The notes beneath the pieces are model-generated. The model saw only the letters and a list, made by a program, of their open reading frames with translations. It had not been told where the DNA came from and searched no databases. Shown here one piece after another: positions 51,102-62,042 of a stretch of DNA of 64,000 nt (its first letter is position 1; each line of letters begins with the position of its first letter). The stretch is from the NCBI GenBank assembly GCA_949825065.1, contig OX463846.1, positions 1,939,778 to 2,003,777 on the forward strand. The letters are read 5' to 3'. The stretch is from Odontocerum albicorne (Eukaryota > Arthropoda > Insecta > Trichoptera > Odontoceridae). A program made the position numbers and the translations under genes.

Positions 51102-51316
51102 GTTCGGAAATTCTACGATGAGTCCTGTGACAGCTCACAAATTTGCCCAATACAACCTTGTAACGATGTTCATTAATTTTAATTATTTCATCAACTTCAA
51201 TATTATATTAGCCTCAATTCTAATAAATAGCAAGTTATATAGGTAAATACGTTACATAAGGTTGTATTGGGGCAAATTTGTGAGCTGTCACAGGACTCAT
51301 CCTATAATTTCCGAAC
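51102..51316. mobile_element. 215-bp MITE with ~64-bp inverted repeats
   Basis: Left arm 51102-51165 (gttcggaaattctacgatga, gtcctgtgacagctcacaaa) and right arm 51250-51316 are reverse complements with few changes. The middle has aattctaataaatagcaagt, shared with 41500-41540. No ORF. Confidence 0.88.
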
Positions 51317-51649
51317 AATAGGATGATTTTTTTGGTGGAGATTATCCAGGTTTTTTCTATCTGGATATTTTTTTTCCGTTCTACTGCGGATTGAGAGTCT
51401 ACTGTATATTAATTTGCTTCGCTAATTAGGACATAAATCGATAGAGTAGAGAATTAAGACATACGAGTACATTACTGAATGGTGAATTTGCTATTGCAAC
51501 ATTCAAGTATGATAATCATTAGGAAATAATCAAATGATCTTCCTCATTAATATTTGGAAAGGAAACTTATTAACAAATATTGAAACATTCGCTACTAAGT
51601 AGAAGAAATTAATTAATTAAAAAAAAAAGTAAATTGCTTAACATCGGTA

Positions 51650-51735
51650 CTGTGGCTAAGTAATTTTCGTGCTTGCTTAGCGCACAGGCGCCGTGGTTTC
51701 GATTATCGGCGAAATCGTTTTCAGACTGGTTTTTT
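51650..51735 (+). mobile_element. tRNA-like SINE head, single copy
   Basis: tactgtggctaagtaatt (A-box-like), then gcgccgtggtttcgattatc (B-box-like). The boxes are imperfect. It may be a decayed SINE or a chance match. Confidence 0.3.
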
Positions 51736-51859
51736 TTTTACTTATTCTAAGTAGCGGTTAATATTGAATGAACATGATAAATATAACGAATGAATAAAGA
51801 AAATATTGAATGAATATGGTATTAAATGTAAACTAATTCGTGGTATTACGTCATTACAG

Positions 51860-52060
51860 GTTAAATAGATAGCAGAAAAATAAACAAATCCACAAATACC
51901 GCATCAGATCAATTCAAACAAACAAATAAAGGTTCCTTGACAGCAACACAATATGTACATACTCGTATATATAATAATCTCAAAAACAAACTGCAGAAAA
52001 CACATTTAAGATAGAAGACATTAAAAGGTCCAGGCGCATCCCACAAACATTCCCCCTGCC
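51860..52060 (-). mobile_element. LINE-C 3' end fragment
   Basis: It shares agcagaaaaataaacaaatc and ccacaaataccgcatcag with 53115-53165. It stops where the mariner derivative begins. Confidence 0.45.
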
Positions 52061-52066
52061 GAGATA

Positions 52067-53024
52067 CTAGGCGTATCCAGAAAGTAAGTGTAATGAGGCT
52101 CTCACGACCGGATGGATTTTATTTTCGACATGTTGGCTACACTTCCGTGTAGCCTGACCCTTCCCCTCCGCAACGAAACCGGTTCGAGGTCAGTACGTTG
52201 AGAAGTGTCGACGCGACAACACGTTTCGTGAAAAATGTCAATCCAATCTCCCGCCAAGTGCGAAATAAATAATGCCGGGCAAGAGTTTTTGAGGCGCTGC
52301 AAACTCCATGGAGATGAATTTCTCCGCTCCATCGTTACTGGAGATGAAACTTGGGTTGCACACTACACGCCTGAAACCAAAAGGCAGTCTCAATAGTGGC
52401 GTCACACCTCTTCACCCTCCGCCAAAAAGTTCAAAACCACAATTTCAGCCAAGAAAATCATGGCATCCGTGTTTTGGGACTGTCAAGGCATAATTTTAAT
52501 TGAATATATCCCTCAAGGGGAGACCATCAACTCTGCAAGATACTGTGAGACCCTAAAAAATTGCGGAGGGCGATTCAGAACAAGAGGAGAGGCATGCTGA
52601 TAAAGGGAGTCTGCCTGCTGCACGACAATGCCAGACCACACACGGCCAACGCCACGAAGGAACTGCTTGCCTCGTTTAAATGGTATATCCTGAACCATCC
52701 CGCGCATTCCCCTGACCTAGCACCTTCAGATTACTATCTCTTTACCTCCCTGAAGCTGCACATGGGTGGAAAAAGGTTTTCAACCGACGAGGAGGTAAAG
52801 GAGGAGGTGGAGAAGTGGACGGAGGGGTTGGCGGGAAACTACTTCGAGGAAGGCATCAAAAAGTTGATACCCCACTTCACCACCTGCATTGAGAGGAATG
52901 GCGACTATGTCGAAAAATAGCTTACATATAGTATGTACTGCGGTAACCACGTTTTTTTTTTGTTTAAATAAAAGAAATTGTAACCTACAAAAATTCAGTA
53001 CACTTACTTTCTGGATATGCCTCG
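52067..53024 (+). mobile_element. mariner deletion derivative 1
   Basis: 958 bp between TAs (52065-52066 and 53025-53026). Inner ends gtatccagaaagtaagtgta and (reversed) atatccagaaagtaagtgta. The start MSIQSPAKCEI is cut after ~11 residues, and sequence resumes near the first catalytic region with GDETWVAHYTPETKRQSQ and a stop. After a frame change it reads MASVFWDCQGIILIEY, then CLLHDNARPHTANATKELLA (second Asp), then AHSPDLAPSDYYLF (third Asp, 34 residues later) and NGDYVEK. The helix-turn-helix domain is missing. It cannot make transposase but keeps both ends, so it could be mobilised in trans. Confidence 0.88.
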
Positions 53025-53084
53025 TACACCCCACTAATGTAAGGTGAGCCCGACCACAAGGACATCGGGGGGCTTTCAGCCCAC

Positions 53085-53360
53085 CCCCCTGTACATCTAG
53101 ATTAAAAAAAACAAAATATATGGCAGAAAACAAAATAAAAAGTAAACCCACATATACCACATCAGGTTAACTGTCAGCAAGAACGAAAAAAAGAAAAGCC
53201 TCTAGGAGTCCAAATTTTATAAAGGTAAAATGACAAATGGGAAATAATGTTCACACATACAAACCACAATGCAAGGGATGGAAATAATTAAGCATTAATA
53301 TAAAAATTATTGAGAAGATAACGCACAAACACGCACACACACCCCCCGACTCATCATCAG
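53085..53360 (-). mobile_element. LINE-C 3' UTR
   Basis: Nearly the same as 1-220: ttaactgtcagcaagaacga, agaaaagcctctaggagtcc and acgcacaaacacgcaca. It runs from just after the mariner to the 39-bp array region. Confidence 0.6.
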
Positions 53361-53529
53361 CGATTTAAGCTTCAGACAAACAAAAATGCACCCTAAGAGA
53401 ACTTTTAAAGGCTTTAAGATCAAATATGTCCGAGACTTAAAAATAAAAGAAAAGCATATTTGGTAAGAACACCGGTGAAAACTTATCAAGGGAACACGAA
53501 ATATAATGACAATTTTGTAGATTTTCCGA

Positions 53530-54620
53530 TATGTGACAGTTAGACATTCAGCAGTGTTCATAAAACAATTTGTGACAGTTAGACATTCAGTAGTGTTCAT
53601 AAAACAATATGTGACAGTTAGATATTCAGTAGTGTTCATAAAACAACATGTGACAGTTAGACATTCAGTTGTGTTCATAAAACAATATGTGACAGTTAGA
53701 CCTTCAGTAGTGTTCATAAAACAATATGTGACAGTTAGACATTCAGTAGTGTTCATAAAACAATATGTGACAGTTAGACATTCAGTAGTGTTCATAAAAC
53801 AACATGTGACAGTTAGACATTCAGTAGTGTTCATAAAACAATATGTGACAGTTAGATATTCCGTCGTGTTCATAAAACTATATGTGACAGTTAGACATTC
53901 AGTAGTGTTCATAAAACAACATGTGACAGTTAGACATTCCGTCGTGTTCATAAAACAACATGTGACAGTTAGACATTCAGTAGTGTTCATAAAACAATAT
54001 GTGACAGTTAGACATTCAGTAGTGTTCATAAAACAACATGTGACAGTTAGACATTCAGTAGTGTTCATAAAACAATATGTGACAGTTAGACATTCAGTAG
54101 TGTTCATAAAACAACATGTGACAGTTAGACATTCAGTAGTGTTCGTAAAACAATATGTGACAGTTAGATATTCCGTCGTGTTCATAAAACAATATGTGAC
54201 AGTTAGACATTCAGTAGTGTTCATAAAACAACATGTGACAGTTAGACATTCAGTAGTGTTCGTAAAACAATATGTGACAGTTAGATATTCCGTCGTGTTC
54301 ATAAAACAATATGTGACAGTTAGACATTCAGTAGTGTTCATAAAACAACATGTTACAGTTAGACATTCCGTCGTGTTCATAAAACAACATGTGACGAAAA
54401 TGTTGTGTTCATAAAACAATATGTGACAGTTAGACATTCAGTAGTGTTCATAAAACAACATGTGACAGTTAGACATTCCGTCGTGTTCATAAAACAATAT
54501 GTGACAGTAAGACATTCAGTAGTGTTCATAAAACAACATGTGACAGTTAGACATTCCGTCGTGTTCATAAAACAATATGTGACAGTAAGACATTCAGTAG
54601 TGTCCATAAAACAATAAAAT
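53530..54620. repeat. 39-bp tandem array, ~28 copies
   Basis: Unit gtgacagttagacattcagt plus agtgttcataaaacaatat. Variants (cc.tc.gt.gt and acaacatg) recur in blocks, for example a ~117-bp three-unit block repeated in tandem near 54100-54340. The 13-codon period keeps long frames open on both strands (376 and 293 residues). These are not genes. Confidence 0.96.
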
Positions 54621-55132
54621 CAACGCTACTCAAAGAAAATATACTGCCCTGGCATTGTCAGTAGGAAGTTGATGTATTCGTATCTAATCGAACTAATTTC
54701 AGACCACTTGTCAACATGACCAGCGTTCTTGACGATTATGATTAAAGAGTATAGTTTTATATTAGAAAGAAGACAATTGGTATTCATACCGTTTGTTTGT
54801 CTTACTTAACGGTTTGCACGTATAACTCAGTGAAATCGCAATTTTAATATTTAACGCAATAGTGTCATCGATCATATCAATGGAAAAATCTCAGTACCTG
54901 AAGCCGTATGGAGAGAAAGCTGTTTGTTAAGAAAATAATTGAGTTGTGTAAACATTTAAAACTCAAAAATATACGAGTTTATTAGCAAACACTTTGTGTT
55001 TCCTCATATATGTACATCGTTTGTTTTTTCTTGGAGTTTTTTTTTATAAATCCGTATAATAATTGAGCATCGACTTGACAAAAATCAAATATGTCTTACA
55101 CAGTATTTTTTATCATTATATAATATAATTCT
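54621..55132. other. AT-rich spacer
   Basis: Nothing recognised. Confidence 0.4.
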
Positions 55133-55520
55133 GATTTTTATTCTTATGATTGTGTGCGGTATATTGTGGGATGAATATTTTTGGTCTTTCTGGAGTGATA
55201 ATGTGTGAGGAGTTGAGTTTCGCAAGATGTTTCCAGTTGTAGTTGAGTGTCACTGTTTGTCAGGTTGATGAGAGCGTGCAACGGGGTTTTTTGTGTTATC
55301 AAAAATCGGAAAGAAGTATCGAATTATTTTTTCATGCTAAATATCCTCAGTGAGATACAGGCAAAAGCCTAGTTTACTGGGGATACGACAAATGAAAGGC
55401 AACAAACCCAGATCCATTAAAATTATATGTCCAAATCAAATTACCTGTTGTTTTTTCTCAAATTGTGTATATTTCTTGTCATGTGTAATAATAAATAAAA
55501 ATAAATAAATAAATAAATAA
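55133..55520 (+). mobile_element. LINE-B 3' UTR and tail
   Basis: gattgtgtgcggtatattgt, ggtctttctggagtgataat, caaacccagatccattaaaa and a (aaat)n tail. It is 5'-truncated with no coding part. Confidence 0.72.
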
Positions 55521-55909
55521 ACATCACTAAATAAATTCATATATTAATGGATAAAGAGTAACAATATAAATATATATAGTGCAAATGTGAGTGGAAGGTA
55601 GGGAAAAATTGCCACGTGATAGTAAATTCGTCAGGTTGTACTATATTATAACGAAAGTACAATAAAATAAATCTTCGTTATGGTAAGGTGAATCGCTAAG
55701 ATTTTGATATAAAAATACGAAATTACTTCCCGGACAGCCTATTTTATTTTTACTATTGATGAATACTACAAAAAAGGGTTGATTTTATGTGGTTCTTAAA
55801 GCTGCAAACGTCACACATAATTATAGAGAAATTAAGTGATATTTCGTTATAGAATATTTAAATATTAGGTGTTAACATAAGTTGTGTCCGTTTTCTTTTC
55901 AATTTGAAA

Positions 55910-56285
55910 ATGAGCAGAGCTTGCTTTAAGAAGCGACTGAAAAAACCTCTTAATTTCTGGTCAGTAAAATAACGTGTTTTATTCCTGATTTTCCTTTTCC
56001 TTTCCTCTCCACCATCCCTTCCTTTCCTTTTGATTGATGATATCTCACTTTATATGAAAAATAATGTTCGTGTGATTGTCCGTCTTTGTGGGGTTCGTGG
56101 GCATGTGCTCACGTATCATATATGTTTATGGATTTCGTGGGGATGGATAGTCATTTGAATGATTTATGCGACCACGTAACTTGCTTCATTTACTTTTGCC
56201 TGGTTGGTTGGAAGAGATTGCCACCTGGCAATACACCCGCCTGATTGTATTTGCAATAAAAGTGTTAAATAAAAAATAAATAAAT
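55910..56285 (+). mobile_element. LINE-A 3' end
   Basis: Begins at gctttaagaagcgactgaaa, with UTR and tail (ggttggttggaagagattgc, gtgttaaataaaaaataa). 55521-55909 before it holds a decayed LINE-A-like tail at about 55590-55670 and little else. Confidence 0.75.
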
Positions 56286-56379
56286 ATATACCATACCGCA
56301 TGACATGGACCTCACAAATTGTACAGTATACGATTGTTAACAGTATTTTACTATCTATAAAATACACATGACCACTACT

Positions 56380-57170
56380 CCATTACTCTGTCGGGCTAGG
56401 CAGATAGGACAGAGTGACAGAATTTTCTAACTTGACAGATCCTTAGCCTCTTTTACATTCATACACTTTTTCATACAACTTCTACGATTCTCTGATTTTC
56501 TACGTTTCATTCTTTCAGAATATCATACACTTGATCCAACCATACTTTCATTGGCCTTTCATGCAATTGTAGTGTATATTTTTTTATTAGTCTTTTTTCA
56601 TTCATTCAATTTACATTTTAGGAGATCGGTCCTTAAGGGAAGAGATAATAAGGATGATTTGTTGATAAATAATAAAACACGTTAGATCGCAAGACGGAAA
56701 GAGAGAGTGCAATTTTATTAGTAACGTAGGTATTTATATCTTTTTAGAATGTGCGCGGGAATGCGCTCGCGATATGCCTACGTCTCGTTTCTGCGAATGC
56801 AAAACGATTAATTGTTGTATGTAGGTATCATTCAAATACGGAACTGGCGAGACAAGCGTGGTGCGTTCTCTCTCTAATATGGAATGCGGTCGCTCGGCTA
56901 TGGGTTGAATGGCCGGCGTGTGACCTTCGGACTTGTTTATTTAGATTTGTCGAGGAATGCAAGGGTCACTTCCTCGGTCATTGACCGTGTGTATGAATGC
57001 CCACAGTATTCCGAGTGGGCGACCGCCACAACATGCCCAAACCATCTCAGCGTGCTCTTCTTCATCTTATTTAATACATCAGCCTTAAGTTTACATACAT
57101 CCCTAATCACTTCGTTCGACATTCTGTAAAACATTGTCCCTCCATGTATTCTTCTCAATCCACTCATTTA
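56380..57170 (-). mobile_element. LINE-D fragment split by an LTR
   Basis: On the minus strand the right part (57034-57170) reads MSNEVIRDVCKLKADVLNKM, then STLRWFGHVV. The left part (56510-56590) reads RPMKVWLDQVYDILKE. The left end near 56390 is the LINE-D 3' end (tctgtcgggctaggcag on plus). The LTR at 56632-57033 lies between. Frames are broken. Confidence 0.62.
56632..57033 (-). mobile_element. Ty3/gypsy-type solo LTR
   Basis: Minus strand: starts tgttgtggcggtcgccca, includes tataaatacctacgttacta followed by ataaaattg, and ends with ..cccttaag. Inner termini tgttg/caaca are at 56660 and 57033. No duplicated target was found. It is a sister of 27293-27710. Confidence 0.55.
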
Positions 57171-57179
57171 TACAGCATT

Positions 57180-57365
57180 TATTCAGCTCCTCTGTCTTTT
57201 TCAACGCCCATGTTTCACTCAGTCTTGGGCGCTATGTCATCTCTGGGGTAGGCAGAGAGGACTGAGCACCAGACTTTCTAATCTCGACACACACTCTTCG
57301 CTTCTATTACATATATAAACCCTTTCATATAACTATTACGATTTCTCTGAAATTTAACATTTCAT
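57180..57365 (-). mobile_element. Second LINE-D 3' end
   Basis: ctctggggtaggcagagagg, actttctaatctcgacacac and ttctctgaaatttaacattt match LINE-D ends. 57366-57854 beyond it shows nothing recognisable. Confidence 0.55.
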
Positions 57366-57854
57366 TTTTTTTAAATATTATTTATTTCATTTTAAATCTT
57401 TGTGTACATGATTAAACATGATACATTTGGCGGACTGAATACATTAAACTGTTTACTCTATGACATACAAAAAAAAAACGAAATAAAAATGCTAATCTCT
57501 ATCAATAATGTTAGTACTAGAAGAGAGGAATTCAACCCAAGATAACGAAATGAAGTAAAGGACTACCACGCCCCAAATACTATAAAAATACTCGTCTTGT
57601 ATAAATACCTTATTTCAACGAAATTTGTTGACAATTCAAATATTTTTTCAATGTTTTGCAATATCCTTGCCAGGAAGTGTGGATTAGCTCATGTGCTGAT
57701 ATCAATATTTCCTCTAATGAGATATTCGTATACTTCCAACAGTTTAATTTCATGTTGGTAAACTCACCTTAGGTATTTTTATTTTGCGTATTTTGCAATA
57801 GTTAATTAAAAAATATCAACGTGAAAATGAGCTATTTAAACCTGAACTAAAAAA

Positions 57855-58015
57855 TAGATTCAACTGAAGTCATGGATATCTTAACGTTAGACAAAAAATC
57901 TCCCAACATTAAAAAAAAAATGCCCGAGTCGTTCGAGGTAAGTAGCAAAGAGCGGGATTCGAACTCGTTACCTTCCGTGTGACAGTCCAGCAAGTTATTC
58001 CCGGCCATGTAACTT
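57855..58015 (-). mobile_element. SINE-B copy
   Basis: caactgaagtcatggatat, cgttcgaggtaagtagcaaa and gcgggattcgaactcgttac match 24360-24520. The B box (gagttcgaatcccgc on minus) is intact. Confidence 0.62.
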
Positions 58016-58260
58016 GTGCACTATATTCATACATACTTTCACGCCATCTCCCCGTCGAATAGGTACATAGGACAGAGAGCCAAACTTTCCTATCTCGAAA
58101 CGCATAGTTCGCCTCTTCCACATATGATATACACACGATTTCTGACTTTTTATTTTTTCAAAATATTCTTCCCTTGAACCAACCACAATTTCTTGGTCTT
58201 TCTCTACCACGCCTTTCATTCAAATTTATTTTGTTCGTCTTTCTTCGTTCAGTCTTTTTA
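58016..58260 (-). mobile_element. LINE-D 3' part
   Basis: It holds the LINE-D 3' end (ccccgtcgaataggtacata), actttcctatctcgaaacgc and caaaatattcttcccttgaa. It abuts the SINE-B copy. A 58330-58440 segment (ttgtgaataatctgtatact region) partly repeats at 58550-58610 (gagtgatgtaccaaaaatat). Confidence 0.55.
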
Positions 58261-58689
58261 CACACTTAAAACTATCTTATAGTCCTATTTTTTATCTTAT
58301 TCAATACATGACCTTTAAGTTCAGAAAATTATAGGTAAAATTTAATTTTCGTAATGCAATTGTGAATAATCTGTATACTTTATTATCATTGAATAGTCTG
58401 CACGAGTGATGTACCAAAAATATTAATAAGTCATTTGTAACAAGTGATAATACTCTGTTCTTAATTTTCAAGTGCTATCATTTATCTCTAATTAATTCAT
58501 TCCGTTCTCTCTCATACATTATCACTCCACGTATTCATCCAAGTGCACGCACGAGTGATGTACCAAAAATATTAATAAGCCATTTGTAACAAGTGATAAT
58601 ACTCTGTTCTTCCCCTTCTTACGTGTTGGAAATACTACCAGGAGAATCGAAATGCGGGGAGATACCAGAGAAAGGCAACAACACTCACA

Positions 58690-58775
58690 CACTTTTAACG
58701 TATGTATGGATCGAAACCGAAATCCCCGAGTGGAAGATCAGTGTCTTAGCAACAAGGCCACGTTTTCCTTGTTAC
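58690..58775 (-). mobile_element. tRNA-like SINE head
   Basis: Minus strand aacgtggccttgttgctaag (A-box-like) and ggatttcggtttcgatccat (B box). Body not traceable. Confidence 0.45.
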
Positions 58776-58789
58776 TGGTATATAATAAG

Positions 58790-59330
58790 TGAGAAACAAA
58801 AATACGTGAGAAATAGACGAAAAATTCTCACACTGTCACTATCTATAACATCCTTAATTGTTCCGCCACCCCTTCTTATCTCACCGAGACTATTCAGTGT
58901 CTTTCCAATAATGGATTTGCGCTACGCTCAAGCAGCTATTGTTTATTTGCTTTTCAATTCACCGTTCTTCTATAATTACGTCGTGCAACGAGATTCTGGA
59001 ACCAGTAACAAACAAATGTTAATCTCGCTCCGTCATTGACATGTTTAAAAAAGCAACTGAAAAACTCTTAATTTCAAGTATGTAATATCGTGTGTTTCAT
59101 TCTCGATTTGCCTTTTCTCTCCACCTTTCATTTCTTTTTCCTTTGATTGATGATATCTCACTTTTATTTTTACTATGCTCATGAATTTTTTTAGGTGAAT
59201 AATAAATTTAATATTTTTTTCAATCATGTAACTTCCTTTATTAACGTTTGTCTAGTTGGTTGGAATAGACTGCCGCCTGGCAATAAACCCGTCCAATTGT
59301 TTTACAATAAAGTGTTAAATAAATAAATAA
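58790..59330 (+). mobile_element. LINE-A copy, diverged
   Basis: The last coding part is recognisable in broken frames (tcacactgtcactatctata, then ccttaattgttccgccaccc and ggatttgcgctacgctcaag). The UTR is shortened, and the tail reads ggttggaatagactgccgcc with gtgttaaataaataaataat. Confidence 0.72.
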
Positions 59331-59694
59331 TGTGAGCCAAAGAGAAAAGTCGTATTTCGTCAGTATAGAAAGACAAAGATAAAATATCTGGTCAATTTTT
59401 AATTATATAACTTTATATATTAATATTATGTTATTTAATTTTTTTGTCAATAACTCAAAGTATTAATAAATCGTCTCATATTTATTACACTTGAATTGAT
59501 ATCAATTTACATAATTGATTTCAAACAAAGTACTCGTACATGTTAAAAACTACGGTTTTGTGTTTTTATCAAAAAAAATCCATTCGAAAAATTCCAACAG
59601 AATTTTTTGTTTTAAAATCAATGTTGTAAAATTTCACTCTTAACAGAATGATTTTCAACTAATTCCATTACAAGTTTTTTATTTAGACACTTTA

Positions 59695-59775
59695 TTGTAA
59701 AATATTCAAAAGGCGAGTTCATTGCAATACGAAAATATTTTCTAACCAACCAGACAATAATTACAAAAACTCGTG
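59695..59775 (-). mobile_element. LINE-A tail fragment
   Basis: tttagacactttattgtaaa and ttctaaccaaccagacaata form the reversed LINE-A end. 59331-59694 shows nothing recognisable. Confidence 0.45.
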
Positions 59776-59889
59776 TCAATTGTTGGATTTTAATGTTATT
59801 TTCTTAAAGGCATAAACAATTTAAAGCATTTTAAAACAAATTAGATGAAATGACAAAACGAAATATTTATCAATGTCACAAAAACATAT

Positions 59890-60250
59890 TTCGTCTTTGA
59901 AGAGACATTTAATTTCAAGTCAGCAAAATAACGTGTTTCATTCCTGATTTTTCTTTTCCTTTCCTCTCCACCATCCCTTCCTTTCCTTTTGATTGATGAT
60001 ATCTCACTTTATATGAAAAATACTGTTCGGGTGATTGTCCGGACGTCTTTGTGGGGTTCGTGCACGGGCATATGCTCACGTATATGTTTATGAATTTCGT
60101 GGGGATCGATAGTCATTTGAATGATTTATGCGACCACGTAACTTGCTTCATTTACTTTTGTCTGGTTGGTTTGAATAGATTGCCGCCTGGCAATAAACCC
60201 GCCAGATTTTATTTGCAATAAAAGTGTTAAATAAATAAATAAATAATAAA
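59890..60250 (+). mobile_element. LINE-A 3' end
   Basis: Starts near ttaatttcaagtcagcaaaa, standard UTR and tail, ends gtgttaaataaataaataaa. Relative to the other copies it has two 4-bp insertions (about 60039 and 60063). 60251-60862 is AT-rich DNA with no gene recognised. Confidence 0.75.
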
Positions 60251-60862
60251 CATTTAATATTTTTATGTTGATGTTTGGAGTAAACGAGGATCTTACGAGT
60301 TAAACGCTTTTCAATAATATTGCGAATAAATCAACCAGATTAATTAACAATATGTGTTTTGCTATATAATAGCTCGATATATTTAAATTGCTTTAATACA
60401 GCGAAACAGGCCTGTCACATATTTTAAATGGGTCATGTTGATTTTTTTTAACAATAGGGTTGAAAATTATTCAGTCATAAGCAAAGACCGTAAATATTTA
60501 CAACGTAAATCCAACCATTAAGGAGTTAGTTATTATATTATAATCTTCATGACCTGGTTGGCAGGACTCCCAAGCTGGGTGTAGTAAGCTCGGTTTCTAA
60601 AGACACTCATTAAAAAAAAAGTTTCACTATGTTTGAGAGCGGTACTGGTGGTATATCACTCTTTGTAACATTTATTAGGTAGAATAATTCAAAAAAGGTT
60701 TATAAACCTCTGCCTAGTAGAGGACAGTCTGCTGCAGATAAATTTCGAAATGTGTCAGAAATGCAGCATCATCCGTAAAGAACAGTTCTCTCACAATAAT
60801 CATCTTCCTTTTTCTCCTTGCTCGAAGTCTCCGCAGGCTGTAAAGTCCGCCATGTATGTATG

Positions 60863-61640
60863 TGTAAAAAAAACAGATGCGTGAGACTCTCGCGCGGTAG
60901 AAGTGAAACTTCTTAGCTCCTAGGGAAAAGTTGATTTTATGCATTGCTTTTTTTCCATTTGTTAACGATTTTTTTTTTAGGATTAGGAAATGGTTATGTG
61001 GAATTAAATTCAAGAAAATCTCTCTTAATTAAATAAAAAATGGTTATGTGGAATCTAATACAAGAAAATCTCTCTTAATTAAATAAAAAAATGTAATTTT
61101 TTTTATTTATAATATTAAATAATAATAATTTTAATAATAAATATTAATTTTTATAATAATATAAAACACTTAATAATAATAAATTTATATTTATTTATAC
61201 TTAATAAATTAATATTTTAAATTATTAAATTAATTATTTTTAAATAATTATTTATTTATTATATTATTATATTATATTATTGATTAATTATATTATTATT
61301 AATTATAATATAATAATAATATAATTAATAATATTATAATAACATATACATATTATTACAATTATATATTAAATATAAATTATATATTAAATAAATATTA
61401 AAAAATATTAAATAATATAATTTAATATAAAATAAAATTAAGAATTATTAAATATATTAATATAAATTTAAGACATAACAAAAAAAAATATTATTTTTAT
61501 TTTTAATAATAATTTTAATAATAATATAATACATTTAAAAATATTAAAATAACATTAATTATTATTAATAATAAATAATTATTAATATTAAAATAATTTA
61601 TTAACGAATAAAATATTTAGTAATAATCAATAATAATATA
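60863..61640 (+). mobile_element. Element with conserved head and A/T-only tail, copy 3
   Basis: Uninterrupted head: cagatgcgtgagactctcgc, gcggtagaagtgaaacttct, tagctcctagggaaaagttg, then ggattaggaaatggttatgt and a doubled 46-bp piece (atggttatgtggaat..ctctcttaattaaat). About 550 bp of almost pure A/T follows. This is the reference copy for the family. Confidence 0.75.
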
Positions 61641-62042
61641 ATACACCGTTTCACTTTTCGTGATGTTCAGGCCAATTTGCCCTGCCGCGCCAATAGATGT
61701 TTCACTTCAAAAAACTCCCTTCTCAGAATTATTAAAGCCTACATCCCTCTATTACCTCCTTGAATATGTCGTATCAACCCCCTTTATATAATATTACACC
61801 TCAACGAGTATGCATTATGAAATAAACAGCCGTAAAATAAATATGCCATTCTTATTTCCCGCATTGAAAACATACATAAAAATTTGATAACTTATTTGCA
61901 TTTACGCATTAATTTCTTATACGGATATGACAAGTGTTATATTTATGATGGTTTTTTTAATACAAATATTATCATTCATGCCTATTTGTATACAAATATG
62001 ATAATATCGTTTTTAGTTTTCTCGCAGAGTAACATACGAGTA
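61641..62042. other. Spacer before mariner derivative 2
   Basis: No recognised gene. It ends in the 8-mer TACGAGTA (62035-62042), whose last TA is the target of the mariner. Confidence 0.4.

Noticed and set aside
53307..54437. 376-residue and 293-residue open frames on opposite strands
   Set aside because: They are produced by the 39-bp (13-codon) tandem array. Both strands are open and the protein is one repeated unit with no flanking gene signals.
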